A DNA stretch of 64,000 bases from Methylobacterium sp. Leaf91 (lineage in GTDB: Bacteria; Pseudomonadota; Alphaproteobacteria; Rhizobiales; Beijerinckiaceae): contig NZ_LMMP01000005.1 of the NCBI RefSeq assembly GCF_001422815.1, positions 63,143-127,142 on the forward strand, read 5' to 3'. The translations under genes were made by a program, and so were the position numbers. The notes under the pieces are model-generated. The model was not told the DNA's origin. It did no database searches and saw nothing but the letters and a program-made list of their open reading frames with translations. Positions within the stretch are counted from its first letter, which is position 1. The number at the start of each line of letters is the position of its first letter. This document shows, piece by piece, positions 26,408 to 35,129 of this stretch.

Positions 26408-29400
26408 TCAGCGGGCGGAGCCAGCCATCGCGTCGGAAACCGGCGCCTCGTCGCGGGCGCCGACGAAGCGGCCGAACAGGCGCCAGAGCAGGGCGCCGAG
26501 GCTGTCCATCAGAAGGAACACGGCCGGCACGAAGACCAGTGAGAGCAGGGTGGAGACGATGAGGCCGGAGATCACCGCCACCGCCATGGGTGCGCGGAAC
26601 TCGCCACCGACACCCAACGCCATCGCCGAGGGCACCATGCCGGCGGCCATGGCGATGGTTGTCATCACGATAGGGCGCGCCCGCTTGCGGCCGGCATCGA
26701 CGATGGCGGTGACGCGGTCGACGCCGCGCGCCATCTCCTCCACGGCGAAATCCACCAGCATGATCGCGTTCTTCGTGACCAGCCCCATCAGCATCAGGAT
26801 ACCGATGACCACGGGCATCGATATCGGCATGTTGAGGATGAGGAGGCCGAGGATCGCGCCACCGATGGAAAGCGGCAGCGAGAACAGGATCGTCAGTGGC
26901 TGAAGAAACGAACCGAACAAGAGAACGAGAACGGCGTATACCATCATGATCCCGGCCCCCATCGCCAGCAGGAAGCCGGAGAAGACCTCGCCCATGATCT
27001 CGGCGTCGCCGGTCTGGCGAATGGTGACGCCAGGCGGCAGCGACTTCGCGGTGGGTGTTTCCAGGGCTTGAGCGATGAGCGAGCCCAACGCGTCGGACCC
27101 TTCCATGTTGGCCTCGACCGCCACGCGGATTACGCGGTCATAGCGCTCGATGGCGCCCGGTCCCTGGTCGAGCTCGATATCAGCCACAGCGGCGAGAGGC
27201 ACGGCGCCGCCGTTCTTTGCTGGGACCTTGAGGTTCTCCAACCGCGAAATCGCGCCGCGCGCCGCCTCGGGCAATTGAACGCGGATCGGAATCTGGCGGT
27301 CGACGGCGTTGAACTTGGCCAGGTTCAGGCCGATATCGCCGATCGTCCCGACTCGTACGGTCTCGGCGATGGTTTCTGTGGAGACGCCGAGATCGGCGGC
27401 GGCCCCCTCTTTCGGGCGGATGCGCACTTCCGTGCGGTTGAGCGGTGCGGTCGACATCACGGAGACGAGGTGTGGGATCGCCGCCATGTCGCGCTGCAGC
27501 CTTGCCGCCACTTCGGCGACGATCTCGGCATCCGGCCCTCCAACCACAAGGGCGAGGTCGCGCTGGCCGGAATCGCGCAGGGACCAGGAGCGGATGTCCG
27601 GTTCCTCCGCCAGCAACGCGGCGATGTCGGTCTCTACCGCCGCCTGCTTCTTCGAGCGCGCGTTCTTCGGAGTCAGGTTGACGATGAGGGTGGCGAGCCG
27701 GGTCTCCTTCTTGCCACCCACCTGACGACCGCCATCGACGAAGACCGAGGTGACTTCCGGCAGGGAACGGATGCGTTCGACCACTCGGTCAGCGACAGCT
27801 ACGGTGTCTACGAGCTTCGCGCCAGGCGCGAGTTCCACCATGAACAACGTGCGGGCATTGTCCTGCTTCGGCACGAAGCCGGAGGGCAGCAACCCGGTGG
27901 AGGCGAGCGAACCGGCAAACAGCACGAGGCCGACGATGAGGGTGATGACGCGGTGGCGCACGGACCAGCCCACCAACCGGCCATAGGTGCGCATCACCCA
28001 TCCCTCACGTTCGTCGTGGTGATGGCCGTGGTCGCGTAGGAAATAGGCAGCGAGCATCGGCGTGATCAGCCGCGCCACGAGCAGCGACATGAACACCGAG
28101 ACGGCGATGGTGAGCCCGAACTGCATGAAGTAGCGGCCTGCGATACCGCCCATGAACGAGACCGGCGCGAACACCGCGATCAACGTGGCGGTAATGGCAA
28201 TGACGGCGAGACCGATCTCGTCGGCGCCCTCGATCGCCGCCCGGTATGCTGACTTCCCCATCCGCATGTGCCGGACGATGTTCTCGATCTCGACGATGGC
28301 GTCATCCACCAGAATGCCGGTGACGAGGGTGATGGCGAGCAGGCTGATGCCGTTGAGGGTAAAACCCAGCGCATCCATCGCCCAGAAGGTCGGGAAGACG
28401 GAGAGCGGTAGGGCGACCGCCGCGATCAAGGTCGCGCGCCAGTCCCGCAAGAACAGGAAAACCACGATGACAGCGAGAACAGCGCCCTCGATCAGGGTGT
28501 GCATCGCCGAATCGTAGCTTCCGATCGTAGCCGAAACCGATGAATCGATGACGTCGAAAGCCACGTCGGGATAGGTTTTGCGGAACTCGTCGATGCGCTT
28601 CTCGATGGCTGTCGCCACCTCGGCATCACTGGCGCCCGAGCCGCGCGAGACCGCGAAGGCGACGACCGGCTCGCCATTGAAACGGGCGAAGGTGCGCGGC
28701 TCCTCGATGGCGTCCTGCACCACAGCGAGATCGTCGAGACGAACCTTGCGTCCCCCCGGTAGGACGATGGACGTAGCCTTGAGGTCACGTACCGTGCGAG
28801 AGGCGGCAAGCGTCCGAATCGATTGTTCGCGACCACCGACCTCGCCACGTCCGCCCGCCATGTCAGCTGAGGTCAAGCGTAACTGCCGATTAACATCCGC
28901 AGCGGTGATGCCGAGCGCCAGCAGGCGGTCGGGCTGGAGCACGACGCGGATCTCGCGCGCGACGCCGCCGACACGCTCGACCCCACCGACGCCCTTCACC
29001 CCCTGGAGCGAGCGGGCGATCTTGTCCTCCACCAGCCAGGAGAGGTCGGCAGGTGTCATCGCCGGGGCCTTCACGCCGTAGATCAGAATCGGCAGGCCTG
29101 CGATCTCGACACGGCTGATCACCGGTTCGTCGATGGTGCGTGGCAGGTTGATGCGGATCTTCGAGATTGCATCCTTTACGTCGTTGACCGCGCGGTCAGT
29201 GTTCACCTCAAGACGAAATTCTACCGTCGTGACGGAGGATCCCTCTGTGATCGCCGAGGTGATGTGCTTCACGCCGCGTACGCCGGCTATTGAATCCTCG
29301 ACCCATTTCGTCACCTGGGTCTGGAGCTCGGATGGGGCAGCGCCGGCCTGCGTGATCGCCACCGAGACGATGGGCACGTCGATATTCGGCATGCGCGTGA

Positions 29401-29506
29401 CTGGAAGCCCACGAAAGCTGACGAGGCCGAGAACGATCAGGACGAGGAACAGAACCAGTGGGCCGATCGGCTTGCGGATCGCCCAGGCGGAGACGTTGAG
29501 GCGCAT
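26408..29506 (-). CDS. RND-family multidrug efflux permease (HAE1/AcrB-type)
   Basis: The 1032-residue inner-membrane proton-drug antiporter shows the family plan of twelve helices with two large periplasmic loops after helices 1 and 7. The proton-relay aspartate pair is visible in GILVDDAIVEIENIV near residue 400 and the lysine partner in GLVTKNAIMLVDFA near 920. The N-terminal helix region starts at IRKPIGPLVLFLVLIVLG. An in-frame GTG 6 bases upstream (29512) is an alternative start. It follows its membrane-fusion partner gene by 53 bases; no outer-membrane factor gene is adjacent, so a shared TolC-like channel is probable. The TetR gene at the head of the operon suggests substrate-induced expression. 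Confidence 0.94.
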   Translation of the reverse strand: MRLNVSAWAIRKPIGPLVLFLVLIVLGLVSFRGLPVTRMPNIDVPIVSVAITQAGAAPSELQTQVTKWVEDSIAGVRGVKHITSAITEGSSVTTVEFRLEVNTDRAVNDVKDAISKIRINLPRTIDEPVISRVEIAGLPILIYGVKAPAMTPADLSWLVEDKIARSLQGVKGVGGVERVGGVAREIRVVLQPDRLLALGITAADVNRQLRLTSADMAGGRGEVGGREQSIRTLAASRTVRDLKATSIVLPGGRKVRLDDLAVVQDAIEEPRTFARFNGEPVVAFAVSRGSGASDAEVATAIEKRIDEFRKTYPDVAFDVIDSSVSATIGSYDSAMHTLIEGAVLAVIVVFLFLRDWRATLIAAVALPLSVFPTFWAMDALGFTLNGISLLAITLVTGILVDDAIVEIENIVRHMRMGKSAYRAAIEGADEIGLAVIAITATLIAVFAPVSFMGGIAGRYFMQFGLTIAVSVFMSLLVARLITPMLAAYFLRDHGHHHDEREGWVMRTYGRLVGWSVRHRVITLIVGLVLFAGSLASTGLLPSGFVPKQDNARTLFMVELAPGAKLVDTVAVADRVVERIRSLPEVTSVFVDGGRQVGGKKETRLATLIVNLTPKNARSKKQAAVETDIAALLAEEPDIRSWSLRDSGQRDLALVVGGPDAEIVAEVAARLQRDMAAIPHLVSVMSTAPLNRTEVRIRPKEGAAADLGVSTETIAETVRVGTIGDIGLNLAKFNAVDRQIPIRVQLPEAARGAISRLENLKVPAKNGGAVPLAAVADIELDQGPGAIERYDRVIRVAVEANMEGSDALGSLIAQALETPTAKSLPPGVTIRQTGDAEIMGEVFSGFLLAMGAGIMMVYAVLVLLFGSFLQPLTILFSLPLSIGGAILGLLILNMPISMPVVIGILMLMGLVTKNAIMLVDFAVEEMARGVDRVTAIVDAGRKRARPIVMTTIAMAAGMVPSAMALGVGGEFRAPMAVAVISGLIVSTLLSLVFVPAVFLLMDSLGALLWRLFGRFVGARDEAPVSDAMAGSAR

Positions 29507-29565
29507 CGGCACAAACCGTGTTCGCGAGATGGAAACAACAGAGCCCGGCTGTTCCGGGCGCTGTT

Positions 29566-30795
29566 TCAGGGAATGCCGGCTTCAGCGGTTTCGCGCGGGG
29601 ACGGGCCGTTCGCGACGGCGGGAGCGGGCGTAACGGCAACCGGGATGGCGCGGACCCGGTCGCCGTTACGCAGGAAGCTTCCAGAGCGCGCGACCACGGC
29701 CTCGCCTTGGTTGAGGCCTGAGCGGATTTCGATATCGTCATCGTCTGAGATGCCGGTGCGCACGGTCCGCGCCTCCACGAGGCCATCGGCGACTATGAGG
29801 ACGCTACTGCGTTGCGGCCCGCCATACAGAACGGAGGCCTGGGGCACGGTGATGCCACGGGTTCGTGCGACCTCAATGGCCCCTCGGGCAAAGGTGCCAA
29901 TACGCAGGCGCGGATCGGGATCGAGCCGGACGCGGACCTTGCCGAGGCGGGTTGCCTTATCGACCTCCGGGTAGACGGCGCGCACGCTCCCTCGCACGCG
30001 CTCGCCAGTGGTAAGCTCCATCGAGGCGGGTGCCCCCTCCCGCAACAGTGGCAGCTTGGTCTCAATGACCTCGCCTTCGAGCTCAATCTCGCCTCGGGCG
30101 ATGAGCCTGAACAACGGCTCAGAAGAGGAGGAGGCTGCCATACCGACGCGGGCCGTACGGCGGTTTACGATACCGGCTTCCGGCGCGCGGATCTCGGTGC
30201 GGGCGAGGCGCAATGAGAGTTCGTCGCGCAGAGCCCGCGCCTGAGCGAGTTCCGCCCTTGCGATGACAAGACCATTGCGCGCGAAGGCGAGCTTGCCCTC
30301 CGTTTGACGCAAGGACGCAGTGCGCCCCTCCATGATCGCCGCTGTGCCGTTGCCGCTACTCATGAGTTGCTTAGCTCGCTCGAAGGCAAGGCGCGCTTCC
30401 ATCTCGGCGGCCTCCGCCTGCTCGATATTGCTCTGTGCTTGCGGCACGGTGGCCGACGCCTTGCTGACCAGGGCGTCCTGCTGAGCGATCTGCTGGTCGA
30501 TGAGATCGCGCGAGAGCCGCGCCAGGATCTGGCCTCGCTCTACGCGCATGCCCTCCTCGACCAGCACTTCGGTGACCCGATAGCCCTCGATTTCGGGCGT
30601 TACCAGGATTTCGTCACGGGGAACCAGAGATCCGGTAACGACGACCTGCTCGACGATTTCGCGGCGTGCCGCCTCGACAGTGCTCACCGCCGGCGCCGGC
30701 TTGTTTGGAGCCAGCGCGACCTCAGCGAAGGCCGAACCCGACGGTAGGCCAAGAATGAGAACGAAGGGACGAACGACCTTAAGGACGGAACTCAT
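29566..30795 (-). CDS. RND efflux periplasmic adaptor (membrane-fusion protein)
   Basis: The 409-residue protein has an N-terminal signal sequence or anchor (about residues 8-24), a split biotinyl-lipoyl domain (VTPEIEGYRVTEVLVEEGMRVERGQILARL near 65-95 and its second half near 195), a coiled-coil hairpin with repeated alanine, glutamine and glutamate between about 100 and 190, and beta-barrel and membrane-proximal domains after. It bridges the RND permease to an outer-membrane channel. There is no lipobox cysteine. Its ATG overlaps the TetR stop by 4 bases, so regulator and pump are translationally coupled. Confidence 0.92.
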   Translation of the reverse strand: MSSVLKVVRPFVLILGLPSGSAFAEVALAPNKPAPAVSTVEAARREIVEQVVVTGSLVPRDEILVTPEIEGYRVTEVLVEEGMRVERGQILARLSRDLIDQQIAQQDALVSKASATVPQAQSNIEQAEAAEMEARLAFERAKQLMSSGNGTAAIMEGRTASLRQTEGKLAFARNGLVIARAELAQARALRDELSLRLARTEIRAPEAGIVNRRTARVGMAASSSSEPLFRLIARGEIELEGEVIETKLPLLREGAPASMELTTGERVRGSVRAVYPEVDKATRLGKVRVRLDPDPRLRIGTFARGAIEVARTRGITVPQASVLYGGPQRSSVLIVADGLVEARTVRTGISDDDDIEIRSGLNQGEAVVARSGSFLRNGDRVRAIPVAVTPAPAVANGPSPRETAEAGIP

Positions 30796-31475
30796 CGGCT
30801 ACCCTCCAAGAGAGAGTGGGACGGAAAACCGAGCGAGACGGGAAGCGCGCCGGCCTCCGCCTCCTGCGCCGCCGTCGGCAGCCGTCCGTCCAGTCCCGCC
30901 TCGATCAGGGCGCACAAATGCGCCGCGGCGGGGGCTGGATTGAAGGCTGGCCAAAGCGCCAGGTTCACGAGAATGCCCTTCATCAGCGGGTTCAGCGTTT
31001 TGTCGTAGAGAATGGCGGCATCGCAGGCCGGTGAGGTTGCCAGAGACGAAAGAGTCTCGACAAACCAAAGGCGGGCCTCGGTCTCGCCTCGCTCGACCAT
31101 GCCGGCAATGTCGGGGTTGCGAGTGGCCTCGGACCAGAGATCGACGCGCAGGACCGCGCTCTCGCGGGTCGCCCGGGCGAAGTAGCGTTCGAGGATGCCC
31201 ATTAGGGCCCCACGGCGATCGCCGGCCCGCTCCATCTCTTCGACGAGGGCCATACCATGCCCGCGCTCACGCTCCGCGAGGCCTAAGACAACGGCCTCCT
31301 TCGACTTGAAGTAATGGTAGATGTTGCCTGCGGTCATCCCGGCTTGACGGGCGAGATCCTGCATCGTTGTGCGGTGGAAGCCATTGCGGACGAAGCAAAT
31401 CTCGGCGGCATCGAGGATGTCCTGGCGGCGGGTCGACTGGCTGCTTCGAGGCTCAGTGAGGACGCCGGCGCTCAT
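30792..31475 (-). CDS. TetR-family transcriptional regulator of the efflux operon
   Basis: The 227-residue regulator has a TetR helix-turn-helix at residues 17-63 (RQDILDAAEICFVRNGFHRTTMQDLARQ, then MTAGNIYHYFKSKEAVV), followed by a variable ligand-binding helical domain. It is probably the repressor of its own operon. A 40-bp perfect inverted repeat at 31775-31814, upstream of the gene and of the small membrane-protein gene, is the likely operator. It overlaps the upstream gene and the adaptor gene by 4 bases each. The inducing ligand is unknown. Confidence 0.92.
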   Translation of the reverse strand: MSAGVLTEPRSSQSTRRQDILDAAEICFVRNGFHRTTMQDLARQAGMTAGNIYHYFKSKEAVVLGLAERERGHGMALVEEMERAGDRRGALMGILERYFARATRESAVLRVDLWSEATRNPDIAGMVERGETEARLWFVETLSSLATSPACDAAILYDKTLNPLMKGILVNLALWPAFNPAPAAAHLCALIEAGLDGRLPTAAQEAEAGALPVSLGFPSHSLLEGSR

Positions 31476-31747
31476 GATGCGGCCCCCGTGTTCGCGACGA
31501 TGCCCACACCTTGAGCATTGATCGATCCGCAGGAGTACGCATGTTCACCAAGGTCGGCGCAGACCCGCGCCTGCCACCCATCCGATCCTGCACCCGTCCA
31601 GCCAATGAAAGCGAGCCAACCGACGAGAATCAAGAGCCCCGGCAGAAGATTGGACATCCGGCAAGCGGAGCGGGCCGAGACCACAATGCGCTGGGAGATC
31701 CCATCGCGAGGCGCATCCACATCATCGTACCAACCTAGATCGCCCAT
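31472..31747 (-). CDS. Small single-pass membrane protein preceding tetR
   Basis: This 91-residue frame begins with ATG 31747, 5 bases after a strong GGGAGG ribosome binding site, and ends in an ATGA overlap with the TetR start; both support real translation. One hydrophobic helix (about residues 34-50, NLLPGLLILVGWLAFIGW) is followed by a polar tail of about 40 residues with two cysteines. I know no family for it. It is the first gene after the 40-bp operator, so it should be controlled with the pump and might modulate it, as small proteins do for some RND pumps; that role is inference. Confidence 0.6.
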   Translation of the reverse strand: MGDLGWYDDVDAPRDGISQRIVVSARSACRMSNLLPGLLILVGWLAFIGWTGAGSDGWQARVCADLGEHAYSCGSINAQGVGIVANTGAAS

Positions 31748-31774
31748 CGCGGCCTCCCGTCTCTCCGCAAATCT

Positions 31775-31814
31775 ATTGAACGTTCATTCAAACGTCAATG
31801 AATGAACGTTCAAT
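31775..31814. promoter_or_regulatory. 40-bp perfect inverted repeat, probable TetR-family operator and divergent promoter
   Basis: Arms ATTGAACGTTCATTC (31775-31789) and its exact complement (31800-31814) flank a 10-base centre. Each arm also contains the 10-base palindrome TGAACGTTCA, so two operator-like units are nested in a larger symmetric site. On either strand a TTGAAC hexamer lies 17 bases from TGAATG, a plausible symmetric -35/-10 pair in which bound repressor would block both directions. The site sits 28 bases before the minus-strand operon's first start codon and 11 bases before the plus-strand gene at 31826. Confidence 0.8.
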
Positions 31815-31825
31815 AGGAGCTAATA

Positions 31826-32323
31826 ATGTTATCTGACTCCCTCCTCGACGGGATGAGCAGCGCTCCTAGTTTAACTCCCATGCGCTTCATGATTCTGACC
31901 GCCGCCCTCGTGTCATTCTTCAGCAGTTCGGCCCAGGCAGATCCGTGCGGGGATCTCATCGACAGCGTCGTGGCTGAGACGAAGGCCACGCTCGTCAACC
32001 GCACCGTTGATTTCGCGGAAATGTCGGTCACCAACGGGATGACGCTGACACTCGCCTGCGGTGACCCGTCCGCTGTCGGAGTCCAATTCAAGGGGGAGAC
32101 GCCGAGCGATGACTACTATGACCTGTTCGGCCGGGCCGGGCGGATCGCTACCGGGATTGCACCAGACCTGATCGTAGCCGCAGCTCGCCGCGCCCGCGAG
32201 CAGGCGGTCATCTCCCGCCACAGCCATGCCGATGCGGCGACATCTCTCGTCACGTGCTCTGTCATAAACGGGAGCCGTGGACCAATGACCGGCTGCGCGG
32301 TGGTAAATAAGCGCGACCGCTGA
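31826..32323 (+). CDS. Secreted cysteine-containing hypothetical protein, divergent from the efflux operon
   Basis: The 165-residue protein has a signal peptide: a polar leader, then RFMILTAALVSFFSSSAQA ending near residue 38. ATG 31826 follows AGGAG at 6 bases, whereas the internal ATG at 31880, which would give a shorter signal, has no ribosome binding site. The mature part has four cysteines (in DPCGDL, LACGDP, VTCSV and TGCAV), enough for two disulfides. I recognise no family. It shares the 40-bp operator with the pump operon, so co-regulation is likely; a periplasmic ligand-binding or protective role is only a guess. Confidence 0.7.
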   Translation: MLSDSLLDGMSSAPSLTPMRFMILTAALVSFFSSSAQADPCGDLIDSVVAETKATLVNRTVDFAEMSVTNGMTLTLACGDPSAVGVQFKGETPSDDYYDLFGRAGRIATGIAPDLIVAAARRAREQAVISRHSHADAATSLVTCSVINGSRGPMTGCAVVNKRDR

Positions 32324-32714
32324 GGCATCCCCCCTGGGTCGCTGCCGAGCAAAGTATAGGTGCGCCACAGCAGGCCTTACGCCGGTGCGGTGGATTTGCT
32401 CGATGATGCTCGGCTCGATGCTTCGGCCCAGTCAGATTTCCCGGTTAGCCATAGGAACCCACCTGCCGATGGTCGAGCCGGGTGGTTGACGTCGTCGCTC
32501 GTGAAGAAAAACGTCGTGGGTATAAGCAGACGCTGACTATCAAGAGCGGATAGCTGCACCTCGGGGCATCTACCCCGGTGGTGTTCAGGGATGCATCTTC
32601 GGCGACGAAGAAATTAGCTGTCTCGCCGCTGCCATTCACATTGTCACCGGAGAGCCGCTCCCTCCGGAGCCTGCCGTCGATGAGCAAGGACAGCAGGTGC
32701 TTCTTACGGAAGGA
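32324..32714. other. Intergenic region without a supported gene
   Basis: This 391-base region lies between convergent genes. Short open frames exist, but their codon use is unlike the flanks. No clear terminator hairpin with T-tract was found. I see nothing further in it. Confidence 0.45.
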
Positions 32715-33113
32715 TCAGGCTGAGGCGCCGGCGGAAGAGTCGAACAGGAAATCGTCGGCGGCTGGGACAGTGACAGACAGGCCGGAGCCGTAGGCTGCTT
32801 TTGAGAGGCGCCAGGGGCGGTCGGCTTGGGCGCGGATAGCCTCGGACGGACGCAGGCGCCGCAACGCCCCTTCTTCGCTCAATTCCTCGACGGTGAGGAA
32901 GCCGTAGACCTGCAGGCGGGCGGCGATCAGCTTAGTCTCACGATCACCCGCCGCAACCGCGAGCGTTCCGCTGGCATAGACCGCATCCATCAGCGCGCGC
33001 TGATCGACCCGCCTCGCGGCTAGGGAGGGCGATACGACGGGAGCCTGGGGCTGGGGCCTGCCGGGACGTCGGAAGGGAACCACGTTGTCGATCGCCGTGT
33101 GAACGCTACGCAT
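32715..33113 (-). CDS. Hypothetical protein, 132 residues
   Basis: No family is recognised. The protein starts with a basic, proline-rich segment (about residues 13-35) followed by a compact, probably helical part (ALMDAVYASGTLAVAAGDRETKLIAARLQVYGFLTVEELSEEG, about 41-83) that reads like a small folded domain. No signal peptide or membrane helix is seen. GC-rich third positions support coding. It stands alone between AT-rich intergenic stretches. Confidence 0.55.
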   Translation of the reverse strand: MRSVHTAIDNVVPFRRPGRPQPQAPVVSPSLAARRVDQRALMDAVYASGTLAVAAGDRETKLIAARLQVYGFLTVEELSEEGALRRLRPSEAIRAQADRPWRLSKAAYGSGLSVTVPAADDFLFDSSAGASA

Positions 33114-33918
33114 ACACCGTTACCCTTACAAACCACGCGCGGAGACCAGCGCATGTCGCCCCGGCCCCAACGATCGCTAGGTTTCGACGAGTCGGATTAA
33201 TGGGCGGTTTACGGTAAATCCCAGCCCTGTCCCGAAGGCGCACCGCCTTGTACTTCACGCAAAAGAGAGGAAATTCCCTTACGCCGACCTGCCCGAACGG
33301 CGATGCCCGCCCGTCCGGACACACATGTTTCGAAACAGTAACAGAGCAAAGCATTTGCTAGTGTAAATACGTCGTACTCCAGTGTATTAATAATATTTAT
33401 TCTATCAGATGACGTTCTGCCATTCTGTTTCGGCTAAAAGTAGCACTATCCGACGAAGTTACTATTTGCAATATGACTTTATTGCTAATTAATCTTGGGA
33501 TACAATGACTATCTCAAGTATAAAAATTGGCACATAGCCACGTATGGCGTTCATAGCAGGCCTTATTGCAACGTTCGACCCGAACCGGCAGGCTCTCGCC
33601 GCGGATGAGCGCATCTATATGCATAACATTGGGAATGAGGACCTTTGGCTGTGGAGGTGATCTGGGCTGCGCCTTATGGCGTTGGCTACGTCGAACCTGG
33701 GGGCAAGCGCTACCCGCATCGTGGCGGTGCCCCTGCATCAGCCAACCTGTCCCAACTTCGCAGGACACCTCCTCGACGGCCCCTTGTCACGACCGCCTTC
33801 GAAGGCATGGACGCCAGCAGGGGATGCCGACTTCAAACCGGCAACACGCTCCTTATCGATACCGGAGCCTGGAGCGTGCTGGAGTCGGCCTTTCGCTTGA
33901 ACGCTCTATGAGGAATCC
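33114..33918. other. Long AT-rich, gene-poor region
   Basis: These 805 bases have a markedly lower GC content than the rest of the window, especially 33340-33540. Several short open frames overlap at 33514-33922 on both strands, none with recognisable similarity or a good ribosome binding site, so no gene is called. The composition could mark recently acquired or decaying DNA. Confidence 0.45.
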
Positions 33919-34812
33919 CTAGCGCAGGGATTGCCGCCCGCTCAGCGGGATCGAGGGAGCCGCCGAATTGGTGCTCTCCTTGTAGATCGGCACGATGAGC
34001 CGCAGCCAACCGCGCGTTTCTTGACCACCGTAATTGCGCTCCACCACATCGCGCGTGACATAGGCCTGGAGGTTCACAGGCCCGAAATTGTAGCCGACGA
34101 GGCCGCCGACGGCGATCTGTCCCTGGCGGCGATACCCGGGAAATCGGGTGGGCATGTCAGTGGAGGCGAAGGCTACCGGGCCGACCTCCCACTTACCGAA
34201 TTTCTTGGTCGCAGTGAGGTCGAGGTTGAGATAGTCGGGATAGACCACACCTTGGGCGGTCACCGGATCGACGAAAACTCCGTAGAGCAGATTAGCGGTC
34301 AGGTTCAGTCCGTTACCCGTATAGCTCGCAGCGAAGCGGTGGCTGAGGGACGCGTTCCGGGTGAGGAACTCCGTCTCGATCGGCAGGTATCCACCGAAGA
34401 GATAACTGACGCCGAAATCGTTGCCGAGGTTCCAAGCAAGTTGGGTAGCGAGCAGTGGTTGGCCGATGCCGCTCTGATAGGCTGCGCCTCGCGGACTCGA
34501 CGCTACGACCGGCTGGATCGCCGCTAGGTTGAGGCGCGCGCCCAGCAGGTTCCAGGGCGTCGCCCAAAGGAAGGTGGGCAGGTTGATATTAGATTCGGAA
34601 TCAAGCGGCCGGGTATCGCGGACACCAAAGCTCGACGTGTTCACGAAGTAGAGGCCGACGGGAAGCTGGGCGCCAACGGGGAGACCGACCGTCTGTCCCG
34701 GTTGCGCCGCAGAACCGGCCTGGACCGGCCTTGAAGCCAGGGTGGTCAGGCCGAGGCCGACGCACAGGGTGAGACCGAGCGTGTATGTCGCGTGACGGGT
34801 ACCGTGAATCAT
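33919..34812 (-). CDS. Outer-membrane beta-barrel protein, phenol-degradation MetA/SphA-like family
   Basis: The 297-residue protein has a signal peptide (about residues 1-32). The mature chain shows alternating aromatic and polar beta-strand stretches (for example ASLSHRFAASYTGNGLNLTANLLYG and GVVYPDYLNLDLTATKKFGKWEVGPVAF), typical of the transporter family annotated as MetA-pathway of phenol degradation or SphA. Such proteins are thought to let hydrophobic aromatic compounds cross the outer membrane, but few have been tested. No aromatic degradation genes are nearby. It is apparently monocistronic. Confidence 0.78.
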   Translation of the reverse strand: MIHGTRHATYTLGLTLCVGLGLTTLASRPVQAGSAAQPGQTVGLPVGAQLPVGLYFVNTSSFGVRDTRPLDSESNINLPTFLWATPWNLLGARLNLAAIQPVVASSPRGAAYQSGIGQPLLATQLAWNLGNDFGVSYLFGGYLPIETEFLTRNASLSHRFAASYTGNGLNLTANLLYGVFVDPVTAQGVVYPDYLNLDLTATKKFGKWEVGPVAFASTDMPTRFPGYRRQGQIAVGGLVGYNFGPVNLQAYVTRDVVERNYGGQETRGWLRLIVPIYKESTNSAAPSIPLSGRQSLR

Positions 34813-35129
34813 CCAGTGCCTCTACTTCGAGCGTGATGGGAAGAGCGCTGCGTTCGAGCAAGCTCTTCTTCATCGACGCACCAGCACCGGATCTCATTCC
34901 CCACGTATCGTCATCGCATCTGCGGATGTCACCTAAAGGTCACATATAGATAAAGGGGCAATTCTCTCGCGAAATACCTACAATTAAAGCAGCGATCGTT
35001 ATTTGCATAGACGAAAATATTTATTTGTACTCTTGCCGCGATACCGCTTTCCAATGCGAGATCAAAATCATCGGCTTCGCGTTTGCAGCGCTCGTAGGTA
35101 TTGATGTCCGCGACGTCGTTAGCGCTGAA
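34813..35129. other. Intergenic region upstream of the beta-barrel gene
   Basis: This 317-base region should contain the promoter of the beta-barrel gene; 34930-35030 is AT-rich. At the other end is the 3' end of the cytochrome gene on the same strand. No gene, repeat or clear terminator was recognised. Confidence 0.45.

Noticed and set aside
24916..26562. Plus-strand open frame of 548 codons
   Set aside because: Antisense to the second substrate-binding protein and the hypothetical gene; codon pattern is that of a GC-rich shadow frame.
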